A stretch of 64,000 bases of DNA, taken from assembly GCF_005871185.1 (NCBI RefSeq), contig NZ_SWKN01000009.1, positions 1 through 64,000 of the forward strand, given 5' to 3'. The position numbers were made by a program, and so were the translations under genes. The stretch comes from Limnobacter alexandrii (GTDB taxonomy: Bacteria; Pseudomonadota; Gammaproteobacteria; Burkholderiales; Burkholderiaceae_B). The notes under the pieces were generated by a model that searched no databases, was not told where the DNA came from, and saw nothing but the letters and a program-made list of their open reading frames with translations. Of this stretch, positions 18,101-28,235 are shown one piece after another (within the stretch, counting starts at the first letter, position 1; each line of letters begins with the position of its first letter).

Positions 18101-19330
18101 ATGAGCGACATCAACAAAGTAGTACTGGCCTATTCCGGCGGTTTGGACACCTCAGTCATTCTGAAATGGCTGCAAGACACCTATGGCTGCGAAATCGTGA
18201 CATTCACGGCTGATTTGGGCCAAGGCGAAGAGCTGGAACCTGCGCGCCAGAAAGCATTGAAGTTCGGCATCAAGCCAGAGAACATTTACATCGATGACGT
18301 GCGCGAAGAATTCGTACGCGATTTCGTATTCCCCATGTTCCGTGCCAACACCGTGTACGAAGGAGAATACCTGCTGGGCACCTCGATTGCCCGCCCCTTG
18401 ATCGCCAAACGCTTGATCGACATTGCACGTGAAACTGGTGCGGATGCCATTTCCCACGGTGCCACCGGCAAAGGCAATGACCAGGTTCGTTTCGAACTGG
18501 GCGCCTACGCCCTGATGCCCGGCGTGAAGATCATTGCCCCTTGGCGTGAATGGGATTTGCTAAGCCGCGAAAAACTGCTGAAGTACGCCGAAGACGCTGG
18601 CATTGAAATCGACATGAAGCACAAGAAAGGCGGTGCGCCCTATTCCATGGATGCCAACCTGCTTCACATCAGCTTTGAAGGCCGCCACCTGGAAAACCCG
18701 AGTGCGGAAGCCGAGGAAGCCATGTGGCGCTGGACAGTCAGCCCCGAAGCAGCTCCCGATGAGGCAGAGTACCTGGACATTGAATACGAGAAGGGTGACA
18801 TTGTTGCCCTGAACGGCAAGAAAATGAGCCCAGCCACAGTGCTGACAGAACTAAACCGCTTGGGCGGCAAACACGGTATTGGTCGCCTTGACCTGGTAGA
18901 AAACCGCTATGTGGGCATGAAAAGCCGCGGCTGCTACGAAACCCCGGGCGGTGCCATCATGTTGAAGGCGCACCGCGCCATTGAGTCAATTACTTTGGAC
19001 CGGGAAGTGGCCCACCTCAAAGACGACTTGATGCCCCGCTACGCCAGCATGATTTACAACGGCTACTGGTGGGCGCCCGAACGTGTTGCCCTGCAAACGC
19101 TGATTGACCACACCCAAAGCACCGTGAACGGCTGGGTGCGTGTGAAGCTGTACAAGGGCAACGTGATTGTGGTGGCGCGTGATTCGAAAACAGATTCGCT
19201 GTTCGACCAGAATATTGCGACCTTTGATGAGGATGGTGGTGCATACAATCAAGCCGACGCAGGTGGCTTCATCAAGCTGAACGCATTGCGCATGCGGATT
19301 GCCGCCAACGCAAAATTGAAGCGCGGCTAA
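18101..19330 (+). CDS. argG: argininosuccinate synthase
   Basis: ATP-dependent condensation of citrulline and aspartate in arginine synthesis. The 409-residue protein starts at ATG 18101 with the PP-loop motif [26 protein letters not shown] and the [11 protein letters not shown] region are typical. The open frame extends back to 17993 inside argF, but that part is the argF shadow. Last gene of the arg cluster, ending in a strong intrinsic terminator. No ARG box could be recognised. Confidence 0.97.
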   Translation: MSDINKVVLAYSGGLDTSVILKWLQDTYGCEIVTFTADLGQGEELEPARQKALKFGIKPENIYIDDVREEFVRDFVFPMFRANTVYEGEYLLGTSIARPLIAKRLIDIARETGADAISHGATGKGNDQVRFELGAYALMPGVKIIAPWREWDLLSREKLLKYAEDAGIEIDMKHKKGGAPYSMDANLLHISFEGRHLENPSAEAEEAMWRWTVSPEAAPDEAEYLDIEYEKGDIVALNGKKMSPATVLTELNRLGGKHGIGRLDLVENRYVGMKSRGCYETPGGAIMLKAHRAIESITLDREVAHLKDDLMPRYASMIYNGYWWAPERVALQTLIDHTQSTVNGWVRVKLYKGNVIVVARDSKTDSLFDQNIATFDEDGGAYNQADAGGFIKLNALRMRIAANAKLKRG

Positions 19331-19360
19331 CGAATCAATTGCTTGTGAATTCAGTTCAAG

Positions 19361-19387
19361 AACCGCCACTCGATGTGGCGGTTTTTT
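19361..19387 (+). terminator. intrinsic terminator after argG
   Basis: AACCGCCAC (19361-19369) and GTGGCGGTT (19375-19383) form a 9-bp stem with a 5-base loop, followed by TTTT. It ends argD-argF-argG and touches the end of convergent murB. Confidence 0.9.
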
Positions 19388-20411
19388 ATGCTTGAATCAA
19401 ATTGGGTTCGGGTTCGATCAACACCCCAAATTTGCGCTGAACACTGGATTGCACATGCTGAACCAGTTGCAACAAGTCGCCGCCAGTTCCAGAACCCAAA
19501 TTCACCAAAATCAAGGCTTGCTTGCTGTAAACACCCACTCCACCCAACACTTGGCCTTTCAAGCCACATTGCTCAATTAGCCACCCAGCCGCTAGCTTTA
19601 CTTTGCCATGGTCAGCCGGGTAATTAACCAAATTCGGATATTGCTGAATCAGGGCCTGAGCCTTTGCTGTGTCTACAATCGGATTTTTGAAGAAACTTCC
19701 GCTGTTTCCCAATACGGCGGGATCAGGGAGCTTCTCAGTGCGAATGGCACTAATCGCCTTTAATACATTCATGGGACTTAAAATACCCAAATCGGAAACT
19801 CGCCGAGCAACGTCGCCATAGCCTAGTACGGGTTGCCATTGAACTGGCAAAGCAAAATCCACCGCCGTGATGACGTACCGACCTTGCGCAACATGTTTAA
19901 ACACGCTATCGCGGTACGCGAATTCACATTCATCCCGCGAGAAAGTGCGCAGCACCTGAAGGTCCAGATCAAATGCGTGCACCGCTGATATGCGGTCCTT
20001 CAATTCGACCCCATAAGCCCCAATATTTTGAACCGGACTGGCACCAACACAACCAGGAATCAAGGCAAGGTTCTCAAGCCCCCCCCAGCCCATGGCTACA
20101 GTCCACTCTACAGTGTGGTGCCAATTTTCACCTGCTTGCACTCGCAAATGGTGATGAACCCCATCACAACCCAGGTATTGACGCCCCAGCAAGGCCACCT
20201 TCCACACCGTGGCGTCCACTTGTGGGGTGGTAAACACCGTGTTGCTGCCTTCGCCCAACAACAAAAAATCTTTTTGCTCTTGCCTGGCGCGGGCAAAAGC
20301 CAGCAAATCAGCTGTATTGGCCAGCAAACGCAACTCGCGGGCACGGGCTGGCAAACCAAAGGTGTGCAAGGGTTGCAGATCGACGCTGTGGGTGACAGTG
20401 TGGGCTGACAT
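19386..20411 (-). CDS. murB: UDP-N-acetylenolpyruvoylglucosamine reductase
   Basis: FAD enzyme that completes UDP-N-acetylmuramate in peptidoglycan precursor synthesis. The 341-residue protein fits the type I (E. coli-like) MurB. It shows LHTFGLPARA at the N terminus, LLGEGSNTVF in the FAD region, IPGCVGASPVQNIGAYGVE, YRDSVFK, and GNSGSFFKNP with the active-site Ser. Divergent from yajQ and convergent with argG. Confidence 0.95.
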   Translation of the reverse strand: MSAHTVTHSVDLQPLHTFGLPARARELRLLANTADLLAFARARQEQKDFLLLGEGSNTVFTTPQVDATVWKVALLGRQYLGCDGVHHHLRVQAGENWHHTVEWTVAMGWGGLENLALIPGCVGASPVQNIGAYGVELKDRISAVHAFDLDLQVLRTFSRDECEFAYRDSVFKHVAQGRYVITAVDFALPVQWQPVLGYGDVARRVSDLGILSPMNVLKAISAIRTEKLPDPAVLGNSGSFFKNPIVDTAKAQALIQQYPNLVNYPADHGKVKLAAGWLIEQCGLKGQVLGGVGVYSKQALILVNLGSGTGGDLLQLVQHVQSSVQRKFGVLIEPEPNLIQA

Positions 20412-20462
20412 AGGGGATGGTCTAGCGATTACAATGAGGCATTATGCTTGAAGGAATGAACT

Positions 20463-20948
20463 ATGCCGTCTTTTGATGTGGTCTGCAAACCGGACTTGAT
20501 CGAATTGCGCAATGCGGTTGATCAGGTGAACAAGGAAATTGGTACCCGCTTTGATTTCAAGGGGTCGGATTCCAAGGTGGAATTAAACGAAAACACCATC
20601 ATGGTGTACGCCGACGATGACTTCAAACTGGAGCAAGTCGCCGAGATTATTCGCAACAAATGCGCCAAACGAAACGTGGATGTTCGCTTTCTCACTTTCG
20701 ACAAGAAAGAAAAAATGTCGGGTGACAAAATCAAGCAGACCGTGATTGTGAAAAACGGGCTGGACAAAGACTTGGCCAAACAAGTGGTCAAAGAAATCAA
20801 AGACAGCAAAATGAAGGTACAGGCCAGTATTCAAGGCGACACTGTGCGTATTCAGGGTGCCAAGCGCGACGACCTGCAAAGCGCAATTGCCCTGCTAAAA
20901 CAAAAAGTGAATGAGACACCCTTGGGTTTCGAAAACTTCCGCGACTAA
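20463..20948 (+). CDS. yajQ: YajQ family nucleotide-binding protein
   Basis: A 161-residue YajQ/DUF520 protein. Start [20 protein letters not shown] and [14 protein letters not shown] are the family signature; the end [23 protein letters not shown] is the second ferredoxin-like repeat. Members bind nucleotides or nucleic acid, and one Xanthomonas homologue binds cyclic di-GMP. The role here is not known. AAGGAA precedes the ATG. A TACAAT in the murB-yajQ gap may be its -10, but a good -35 is missing. Confidence 0.92.
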   Translation: MPSFDVVCKPDLIELRNAVDQVNKEIGTRFDFKGSDSKVELNENTIMVYADDDFKLEQVAEIIRNKCAKRNVDVRFLTFDKKEKMSGDKIKQTVIVKNGLDKDLAKQVVKEIKDSKMKVQASIQGDTVRIQGAKRDDLQSAIALLKQKVNETPLGFENFRD

Positions 20949-20968
20949 ACAACCTTGAAGGATACGCA

Positions 20969-21565
20969 ATGAGCGCCGACCATTCACACGACCATCACCA
21001 CGAACACGGGCCTGATTGTGGGCACAACCACGATGTGGTGTACAACAAAGTGGTGAAAGCCAACCACAAAGTGGCTTCCGTGCTGCTTCGCAATGCCAAA
21101 ACGATTGAGCTGACTTTCGATGAACGCCAGGAAGTGCCTCACGATGTGAAAGCAACCGACGGTAGCACCCTGATTTGCCACTTGCACGACACGGTGGAAG
21201 TGGGCGACAAGCTGGTGTCCAACACCAACGAATGGGCAATTGTGGCGGCCGCACAAGAAGAGCTGTTTGAAGTGGCACGAGGCCAGAAAGGTTTCGAAGA
21301 ATTTCTGCATGTGGCGGGCCTCAGCTTTTGGCCAGTGCAGTTAAACGACACCGGTGCACGCGTTGTGGCAAGCCATGAATGCATGCACATGCTGGAGCAT
21401 TTCGAATTGAAGTTCAGCACACTGACTGCGCCCATGCTGGAGATTGTGGTACCTGAATTGAAACACCACGATTGCTGTGACCACGACCATGGACACAGTC
21501 ATGATCATGAACACTCGCACGCCCATGAACACAAACACGGCCCGGATTGCGGCCACGACCATTGA
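20969..21565 (+). CDS. UreE-like histidine-rich metal-binding protein
   Basis: A 198-residue protein whose core resembles urease accessory protein UreE, a nickel carrier. TIELTFDERQEV and the following all-beta stretch match the UreE N-terminal domain, and LSFWPVQLND... SHECMHMLEHF matches the metal-binding domain. Both ends are histidine-rich, and each carries a HGPDCGH motif (near the N terminus and at the very C terminus). The key loop that reads RHVP in classical UreE reads FWPV here, so its conserved His is missing. No urease or hydrogenase gene is in the window. It could be a general Ni/Zn/Cu chaperone or storage protein. Metal binding is very likely; the UreE link is from motif memory and should be tested. 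Confidence 0.6.
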   Translation: MSADHSHDHHHEHGPDCGHNHDVVYNKVVKANHKVASVLLRNAKTIELTFDERQEVPHDVKATDGSTLICHLHDTVEVGDKLVSNTNEWAIVAAAQEELFEVARGQKGFEEFLHVAGLSFWPVQLNDTGARVVASHECMHMLEHFELKFSTLTAPMLEIVVPELKHHDCCDHDHGHSHDHEHSHAHEHKHGPDCGHDH

Positions 21566-21587
21566 GCAGTAACAAGGATTTCCACGT

Positions 21588-24302
21588 ATGAGAGACGCAC
21601 AGGCACCCATCACCTTTTATCGCAAAGACTACACAGCGCCGAACTACAAAATCAGCCGTACTGATTTGACCTTCACGCTGAACCCTTCGCGCACCAAGGT
21701 GGCAAGTCGCTTGCAGTTTCGGGCATGGAGCGTCTCAAACCCTGATCATTTGCCGCTTGAGCTGGACGGAGAGGATCTCGAACTGGAGCAGGTGCTGCTC
21801 AATGGGGAAAAGCTTGATCCCACGCGCTACACCCAAGGCCCAACAGGCTTGACCATTCACAACCCCGGTCGTGAAGGTGTTCTCGAAATTACTGTTTACA
21901 TTCAGCCCGATCAAAACACGCGGCTTGAAGGTTTGTATGTGTCCAACGGTAACTTTTTTACACAATGCGAGGCACAGGGTTTCAGGCGTATTACCTACTT
22001 CCCAGATCGCCCGGATGTTCTCAGCCAGTTCACCGTCACCCTGATTGCCAACGAAGCCACCCACCCGGTCAGTTTGTCCAATGGCAACCTGATTGAAGAA
22101 AAAAAACTGGGCGAAGGTTTGCACATGACCCGCTGGGAAGATCCCTTTCCCAAGCCCGCCTACCTGTTCGCCCTGGTGGCAGGCCGTTTTGTGTGTCAGG
22201 AAGAAACTGTACAGAAGGGCAACGGTAAACCAGCCTTGCTGCAAGTGTGGGTTGAGCCGGGCAATCTGGACAAAACAGACTTTGCCATGCAAAGCCTGAA
22301 GAAATCGATTGACTGGGACCGCACGCGTTTTGGTCTCGATCTTGATTTGGACCGATTCATGATTGTGGCCACCGCCGATTTCAACATGGGCGCGATGGAG
22401 AACAAGGGCCTTAATATTTTCAACACCAAGTTCGTATTTGCCAACCCTGAACTGGCTACCGATGTGGATTTCGAGAACGTGGAAAGTGTCGTGGGTCACG
22501 AGTACTTTCACAACTGGACAGGCAACCGGGTGACATGCCGCGACTGGTTTCAACTCTCCCTAAAAGAGGGTTTGACTGTGTTTCGCGACCAGGAGTTTTC
22601 GGCGGACATGATGGCCGAGGGGCTGGATGAAGCACAGGCCGATTCCGCACGCGCGGTGAAGCGGATTGAAGATGTAAAGGTTCTACGCGCTGCACAGTTT
22701 CCGGAAGATGCCGGCCCCATGGCACACCCCATACGCCCGGACAGCTATCAGGAAATCAACAATTTCTACACGGTCACGGTGTATGAGAAAGGTGCAGAAG
22801 TGATTCGCATGCAGCACACCTTGCTGGGCGAACAACTTTTTCAGCGCGGCATGCAAATTTATTTTGAATGTCACGATGGACAGGCTGTGACTTGCGAGGA
22901 TTTTGTCAGTGCCATGGAAACTGCACTGCGAGAAGCCCACCCTGAACTGGACCTGAAGCAGTTTCGCCATTGGTATTCACAGGCAGGTACACCCGAAGTA
23001 TTGGCAAGCTGGAAACAGGCCAACGGACAACTTGCACTGACTTTGAAACAACACTGCCGCCCCACTCCGGGCCAGAACAGCAAACCAGCCTTTCACATTC
23101 CAGTGAAGCTGGGTTTTGTCGAACAAGCCAGTGGTCGCGACATGCCATTGCAATTGGAAGGCAATCCAGATGCTCTACATGGGGATGTTCTCGACTTCAC
23201 AGAGCCCACGCAGACCTTTGTGTTCACCGGATTGAGCAAACCAGTAGTGCCCTCGCTGCTTCGCGGTTTTTCGGCACCCGTCATTCTACAAACTGCACAC
23301 ACCACGGATGACCTTATCTTTTTGGCTGGTCACGACAATGATCCATTTAATCGCTGGGATGCCTGCCAGAAAGTTTACGGCAAAGCCATACTGGATATTT
23401 ACCTGCAGCGCGGGCAAACCGATGGCGCAAACACTCAGGCTGCAGTGCAAATTGTGGAAAATTTGCTGAAAGACCAACAGCTGTCTGATGGCTTTTTGGC
23501 CTTGGCCTTGCAATTGCCCAGTGAGGGCACGCTGCTTGAAGCCTTCGACGGACTGGTCGACCCCGTGGCCATGCACTTTGCACGCACCACCTTGCGCGAC
23601 CTGTTGGCCTGCACCTTTGGAGGCGACTTCAAGGCAATCTACGAGGCACGCAATATCACAGGACAGCCCTACAGCTACAATGCCGTGGCCGCAAGCCAGC
23701 GTGCATTGAAAAATGTAGCCTTGGCTTACTTGGTGGCTGCTGGTACGGACGAAGACCTGGTAGTGGCAAAGGCACAATACGCGGCGTCGAACAACATGAC
23801 CGACAGAATGGCGGCGCTGAGCAATATTGTGTACAGCGGGCCTGCCAACCCACCAGAACTGGCGGATTTTTTTGAACGCTTCAAAAATGAAGCGCTGGCT
23901 GTGGACAAGTGGTTCATGCTGCAATCCACGGTACCGGCCAGCAATGAGGACGTAAACACCTTGAATACGGTGCGTGAACTGCTGAAGCACCCTTCGTTCA
24001 CCTTGAAGAACCCAAACCGCGCACGTTCCCTGCTGGCTGCGTTTGCCATGCAAAACCCGAGCGTATTCCACAATCATTCCGGTGAAGGTTATGCCTTGTG
24101 GGCCGACCTCGTGATTGAATTAAACACCATCAATCCGCAAGTGGCGGCACGCATGGCGCGCGGGCTGGACCGCTGGACCAAACTGGTACCTGCATTGCAA
24201 GACAAAGCACACCAACAACTTGAACGAATCTTGAGCACTGACAAATTATCGCCTGATGTGCGTGAAGTGATTGGCAAAGCACTGGACGCAGCCACCCATT
24301 AA
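21588..24302 (+). CDS. pepN: aminopeptidase N (M1 family)
   Basis: Broad-specificity zinc aminopeptidase of the cytoplasm. The 904-residue length suits bacterial PepN. The exopeptidase motif GAMEN is at 268-272, and the zinc site HEYFH at 304-308 is followed by KEGLTVFRDQEF, which supplies the third ligand Glu. The C-terminal half is the long helical DUF3458-type region. It follows the UreE-like gene by 22 bp and precedes fbp by 23 bp, so the three probably share a transcript. Confidence 0.96.
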   Translation: MRDAQAPITFYRKDYTAPNYKISRTDLTFTLNPSRTKVASRLQFRAWSVSNPDHLPLELDGEDLELEQVLLNGEKLDPTRYTQGPTGLTIHNPGREGVLEITVYIQPDQNTRLEGLYVSNGNFFTQCEAQGFRRITYFPDRPDVLSQFTVTLIANEATHPVSLSNGNLIEEKKLGEGLHMTRWEDPFPKPAYLFALVAGRFVCQEETVQKGNGKPALLQVWVEPGNLDKTDFAMQSLKKSIDWDRTRFGLDLDLDRFMIVATADFNMGAMENKGLNIFNTKFVFANPELATDVDFENVESVVGHEYFHNWTGNRVTCRDWFQLSLKEGLTVFRDQEFSADMMAEGLDEAQADSARAVKRIEDVKVLRAAQFPEDAGPMAHPIRPDSYQEINNFYTVTVYEKGAEVIRMQHTLLGEQLFQRGMQIYFECHDGQAVTCEDFVSAMETALREAHPELDLKQFRHWYSQAGTPEVLASWKQANGQLALTLKQHCRPTPGQNSKPAFHIPVKLGFVEQASGRDMPLQLEGNPDALHGDVLDFTEPTQTFVFTGLSKPVVPSLLRGFSAPVILQTAHTTDDLIFLAGHDNDPFNRWDACQKVYGKAILDIYLQRGQTDGANTQAAVQIVENLLKDQQLSDGFLALALQLPSEGTLLEAFDGLVDPVAMHFARTTLRDLLACTFGGDFKAIYEARNITGQPYSYNAVAASQRALKNVALAYLVAAGTDEDLVVAKAQYAASNNMTDRMAALSNIVYSGPANPPELADFFERFKNEALAVDKWFMLQSTVPASNEDVNTLNTVRELLKHPSFTLKNPNRARSLLAAFAMQNPSVFHNHSGEGYALWADLVIELNTINPQVAARMARGLDRWTKLVPALQDKAHQQLERILSTDKLSPDVREVIGKALDAATH

Positions 24303-24325
24303 TTTTGAGTTGAATTGAGGACAAA

Positions 24326-25300
24326 ATGAGTATGAATTTGGGGCAATACCTTGAACACCATGCGGATGCGCACATGGGTGTGTTGATCTCGGCTATCGCC
24401 GACGTGTCGCAATCCATTTCCGCAGCAGTTCACAAAGGTGCTTTGGGTGGTGTGTTGGGTAGTGCCGGTTCGGAAAACGTGCAAGGTGAAACCCAGAAGA
24501 AGCTCGACATTATTGCCAATGACATGATTCTGGATGCACTTGCCGCAACCGGCGTGGTTGCAGGCATGGCCTCTGAGGAACTGGACGATTGTTCGCCAGT
24601 GCCCGGGCATTCTGATCGCCCATTTTTGGTACTTTTCGACCCGCTGGATGGCTCCAGCAATATTGACGTGAATGTGTCGATTGGCACCATTTTCTCAGTG
24701 CTGCCCAATCCTGACGTTGGCGAAATTACCAACGACAGTTTTCTTCAGCCCGGCACCGAGCAACTGGCCGCGGGTTACGTGGTGTATGGCCCGCAAACCT
24801 CACTGGTGCTGACATTCGGCAAGGGTGTTGTGGCCTTTACGCTGGATCGCGAGGCAGGCGAGTACATCCAAACCAGTGAGAGCATGGACATTCCTGAAGA
24901 CACCAAGGAATTCGCCATCAATATGTCGAATCAGCGCCACTGGTATGCACCAGTGCAGCGTTACATTGCCGAACTGCTTGAAGGAAAAACTGGCACGCGC
25001 GGCAAAGACTTCAACATGCGCTGGATTGCCTCCATGGTGGCTGATGTGCACCGTGTACTGACCCGGGGCGGCATTTTCATGTACCCCAAAGACCTGCGCG
25101 ACCCCAATAAACCCGGCAAACTGCGCTTGATGTATGAAGCCAACCCAATGAGCTTGCTGGTGGAGCAGGCTGGCGGCAAAAGCTTTGACGCGACCCAACG
25201 TATTCTGGACATACAACCCACTGATTTACACCAACGTTGCGCTGTGATGCTGGGTTCAGCCAATGAAGTGCAGCGGGTTAGTGACTACCACAAAGATTAA
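24326..25300 (+). CDS. fbp: fructose-1,6-bisphosphatase class I
   Basis: Hydrolyses fructose-1,6-bisphosphate to fructose-6-phosphate in gluconeogenesis. The 324-residue protein shows the metal site [20 protein letters not shown] and a C-terminal [16 protein letters not shown] with the substrate-contacting region. Class I is clear from DPLDGSSN. Convergent with the M48 peptidase gene; a 13-bp tandem duplication lies between the two ends. Confidence 0.96.
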   Translation: MSMNLGQYLEHHADAHMGVLISAIADVSQSISAAVHKGALGGVLGSAGSENVQGETQKKLDIIANDMILDALAATGVVAGMASEELDDCSPVPGHSDRPFLVLFDPLDGSSNIDVNVSIGTIFSVLPNPDVGEITNDSFLQPGTEQLAAGYVVYGPQTSLVLTFGKGVVAFTLDREAGEYIQTSESMDIPEDTKEFAINMSNQRHWYAPVQRYIAELLEGKTGTRGKDFNMRWIASMVADVHRVLTRGGIFMYPKDLRDPNKPGKLRLMYEANPMSLLVEQAGGKSFDATQRILDIQPTDLHQRCAVMLGSANEVQRVSDYHKD

Positions 25301-25331
25301 TTCAGCGTCGTTGACTGGCTAGTTGCCAAAC

Positions 25332-26927
25332 TTAGTTGCCAAACTTGGCGAATTCACGTTCAGCGTCTGCCTTGCGTTTGTATTCGCGTTGTTTGGCATC
25401 AATTTCTGCCAGCAGGTAATAATTGTCTTTTGCATAGCGTTTGGCTATTTCAGCCTGCTCAATTGCAGGTAGATAGGCCTGACGTGCATTGTAAAACTGC
25501 GCCATGGCCATATGATGTTCCGCTGGCTTTCGCAGTGCCAAAGCACTTTGCGCCAGAAGCTCAAAAACCTCGGGTACAGAGCGATAAGCCTGCGAAAGCT
25601 CGTTCAGATAAGCATCAGATTCGGCAAACAAACCCAAACGCTGCAAACCTTCTGCATACAACAGGCGAACCGACATTTCACTCTTGAAGTTGTTGCGCAA
25701 CGATATCAGCTCGCCAAGCATCGCCTTCTCCTGAGTCTTCAAGGCGGAGCGATCCCTGACGGGGCGCTGATCCATCGGTGCCGAGGCCGGCGGCAAGCTG
25801 GTGTCCATGGCCATTCGCATGCGTTGACTTTGAAGCAGCAAAGGCACCTCGGTTTTCTTGACCACCGACTGCCCTGATTTAAACAATTCAATGGCTTTTT
25901 CACTGGCGGCAAGCGCCTCTTGCTTCCTTCCCATGGAATTCAAAACGAGAGAACGGCCGTAAGTTAAAGCCACAGGGTCTTTAATACCCTCTTGCTCATT
26001 GGGTGACTCAAAGGTTCGCAAACGGTCTGCCAACTGCTGGTTGCTTCTTTCAGCAAACACGATCGACTTGACCCTGATCAACTCAAATTCAAGACTGGAT
26101 TGAACCTGACTGCGATTCGAGCCACGCTCCAGTCCAGCTCGGTTGCGTATGTCTGCAATTCGCTCGGTAGTCAGGGGGTGAGTACGCAAGTAGGAAGGTG
26201 CATTGTTTTCATAAAGACGGGAAGCTGTTTGCAAACGCCCGAAAAAATCCACCATACCTTGGGTATCAAAGCCTGCCTGCTGAAGGGTTAAGAAGCCAAC
26301 CCGGTCGGCCTCCCGTTCCGCATCGCGGGAAAAAGACAGTTGTTGATCAATTGAATAGCCAGCGCCGGCAGCCATAAGACCAGAAGCTGCCTGAGGATTG
26401 GAACCAGCCACCAGTAAAGCAGCAATCATGGCCGCAGTGGCCACCAGGCTGGTTTGCTTTTGCTGCCCAAAACGGCGTGCAATGTGGCGTTGAGTAACGT
26501 GTCCAACCTCGTGCGCCAACACAGAAGCCAATTCGGATTCAGTTTGGGAAGCCGCTATCAGACCCGTGTGCACGCCAATATAGCCACCAGGCATGGCAAA
26601 TGCGTTCACCGACTTGTCGGTGACCAGAAAAAACTCGAAATTGGACGGGGATTCTGAGGCAGCCTGGACGATTTTGTTGCCCAAACGGCTAATGTAAGCG
26701 GTAATTTCGAGGTCATTGTTGACCGCGCCGAAAGCCCGATAATCTTTCATGATCAGCGCGCCCAAACGCCGTTCGTCCTGAACGGACAACTCCGCTCCGC
26801 CCGCATCACCCAGACTCGGCAGATTATTCAAGCCATCGGCATGCGCAATCGGCGACAACATCGAGGACAACAGCAGGGTACTGCACAGCGCACTCGCAAC
26901 ACTTTTCCGAAAATCAAGACGCATCAT
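25332..26927 (-). CDS. BepA-like periplasmic M48 metalloprotease with TPR region
   Basis: A 531-residue exported protease/chaperone of the BepA (YfgC) type, a family that helps outer-membrane protein and LPS assembly. Signal peptide ends near SPIAHA. The M48 domain has HEVGH (139-143) and the downstream READRVG zinc-ligand motif, then a helical TPR-like C-terminal half. Adjacent ATGs lie at 26927 and 26924; the frame is open to 26981 but the extension lacks signal-peptide character. Divergent from moaC. Confidence 0.88.
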   Translation of the reverse strand: MMRLDFRKSVASALCSTLLLSSMLSPIAHADGLNNLPSLGDAGGAELSVQDERRLGALIMKDYRAFGAVNNDLEITAYISRLGNKIVQAASESPSNFEFFLVTDKSVNAFAMPGGYIGVHTGLIAASQTESELASVLAHEVGHVTQRHIARRFGQQKQTSLVATAAMIAALLVAGSNPQAASGLMAAGAGYSIDQQLSFSRDAEREADRVGFLTLQQAGFDTQGMVDFFGRLQTASRLYENNAPSYLRTHPLTTERIADIRNRAGLERGSNRSQVQSSLEFELIRVKSIVFAERSNQQLADRLRTFESPNEQEGIKDPVALTYGRSLVLNSMGRKQEALAASEKAIELFKSGQSVVKKTEVPLLLQSQRMRMAMDTSLPPASAPMDQRPVRDRSALKTQEKAMLGELISLRNNFKSEMSVRLLYAEGLQRLGLFAESDAYLNELSQAYRSVPEVFELLAQSALALRKPAEHHMAMAQFYNARQAYLPAIEQAEIAKRYAKDNYYLLAEIDAKQREYKRKADAEREFAKFGN

Positions 26928-27083
26928 GGGCTTTTTACGGTGATAGTCTGGGTATGATAGCGCGATGAAAAACAAGTTCAATCAACTTCGGTCTTGGCGC
27001 GGCGTTTCCTTGGGTAAATTTGAGTAAATACGGTAGCCAACATCATTGAAGTTTGGACAATTCATTCGCAGGGGATAGTAACA

Positions 27084-27554
27084 ATGAACGGACTCACGCA
27101 TTTTGACCAGGAAGGCAATGCACACATGGTCGATGTGGGCGGTAAAAGTGAAACAGAACGCAAAGCGGTGGCCACGGGCACCATACAGCTGGGCCAAGAT
27201 GCCTACGCAGTACTGAAATCGGGTACCGCCAAAAAGGGCGACGTGCTCGGTGTGGCACGTATCGCGGCAATTCAGGGCGCCAAACGCACCTCGGACCTGA
27301 TCCCTTTGTGCCACCCCCTGCCTTTGACCCGCTTGGCAGTGGAGTTTGAACTGAGTGATGAACGATGTGAGGTGCACTGCACCTGCACAGCACAAACTGT
27401 GGGAAAAACAGGGGTGGAAATGGAAGCCCTGACCGGTGTTCAGGTAGGGCTTCTGACCATTTACGACATGCTCAAAGCGATTGACAAAGGCATGGTGATG
27501 ACTCAAACCAAACTTGTTGAAAAACGTGGTGGCAAGAGTGATTTCAGCCGGTAG
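27084..27554 (+). CDS. moaC: cyclic pyranopterin monophosphate synthase
   Basis: Second step of molybdopterin synthesis, after MoaA. The 156-residue protein contains [22 protein letters not shown] and [10 protein letters not shown], all MoaC hallmarks. It has AGGGGAT upstream. No other moa gene is near, so moaA and the rest lie elsewhere. Convergent with the pilin gene, with 3 bp between the stops. Confidence 0.96.
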   Translation: MNGLTHFDQEGNAHMVDVGGKSETERKAVATGTIQLGQDAYAVLKSGTAKKGDVLGVARIAAIQGAKRTSDLIPLCHPLPLTRLAVEFELSDERCEVHCTCTAQTVGKTGVEMEALTGVQVGLLTIYDMLKAIDKGMVMTQTKLVEKRGGKSDFSR

Positions 27555-27557
27555 ATA

Positions 27558-28076
27558 CTAGCCAACGTTGTTGTTGCGGCAAGCAGCTGGTAGATAGCGT
27601 CGCAAATCGCCAGGAACATTGGTTACACAACGCCACTCACCAATAGGTTGTAATGGATCAGTGTGGCGTGCGCCACCTGTCCATGGAACCAGGGCAATGA
27701 AATGGCTTGCCATAATACCCGTGGCCACTGCATTGTCTTGAAAATTCACTTGAATTCGTCCGTTACCTGTTACGGTCAACACCTGAGCATACTGGCTTTG
27801 TGCCGCAATATTGTTTTGACAACCTGCCGCTTGGGCTGCCGCAACACCGTTCCCCGGGGGCCATGCATTTGTTGTAGCGGCGTACTCGATAATACCCGCC
27901 TTGCAAGACTGGGCAATATTCATTAACTCAGTAACCTTGGCGCGGTTCAAATAATCCTGAAACGCTGGAATGGCAATTGCTGAAAGCACGCCAATAATTG
28001 CAATGCCAATCATCAGTTCGATCAGGGTGAAGCCCTTCGAAACTGCACCTCGGGTTAAAGTTTTTGGGGTATTCAT
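27558..28076 (-). CDS. type IV pilin (PilA-like)
   Basis: Major or minor type IV pilin exported by the pilus machinery. A short basic leader precedes the prepilin peptidase site KG/FTLIELMIGIAIIGVLSAIA; Phe would be residue 1 and Glu5 of the mature protein is present. The 172-residue size fits a pilin, with Cys residues near the C terminus (EWRCVTN, PAACRNN) that could form the D-loop disulphide. It is a single gene flanked by moaC and sucCD, with no assembly genes nearby. An AGGA-type site precedes the ATG. No sigma-54 promoter, common for pilA, was seen. Confidence 0.85.
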   Translation of the reverse strand: MNTPKTLTRGAVSKGFTLIELMIGIAIIGVLSAIAIPAFQDYLNRAKVTELMNIAQSCKAGIIEYAATTNAWPPGNGVAAAQAAGCQNNIAAQSQYAQVLTVTGNGRIQVNFQDNAVATGIMASHFIALVPWTGGARHTDPLQPIGEWRCVTNVPGDLRRYLPAACRNNNVG

Positions 28077-28160
28077 CGTCGCATTCCTCGCATCGAAAAG
28101 TGGTGTTGAGAAACCATTCTTCGGTGTTCAGCCTGCGTGAAGTACCCCCGCTAGGGTTAA

Positions 28161-28205
28161 AAGAAAAAACCCCACCATTCTGAGTGAAAGGCGGGGTTTT
28201 GTATC
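28161..28205 (-). terminator. intrinsic terminator of sucCD
   Basis: Read on the minus strand, AAAACCCC and GGGGTTTT (plus-strand arms 28166-28173 and 28193-28200) form a stem with a long loop, and a T-rich tract follows. It lies just downstream of sucD. Confidence 0.85.
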
Positions 28206-28235
28206 ATGAGCCCAGAAGGCTGACGTTCACGGCAT

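Noticed and set aside
26965-27027. 20-codon ORF upstream of moaC, possibly a leader peptide
   Set aside because: No run of regulatory codons, no ribosome-binding site, and no attenuator hairpin follows.
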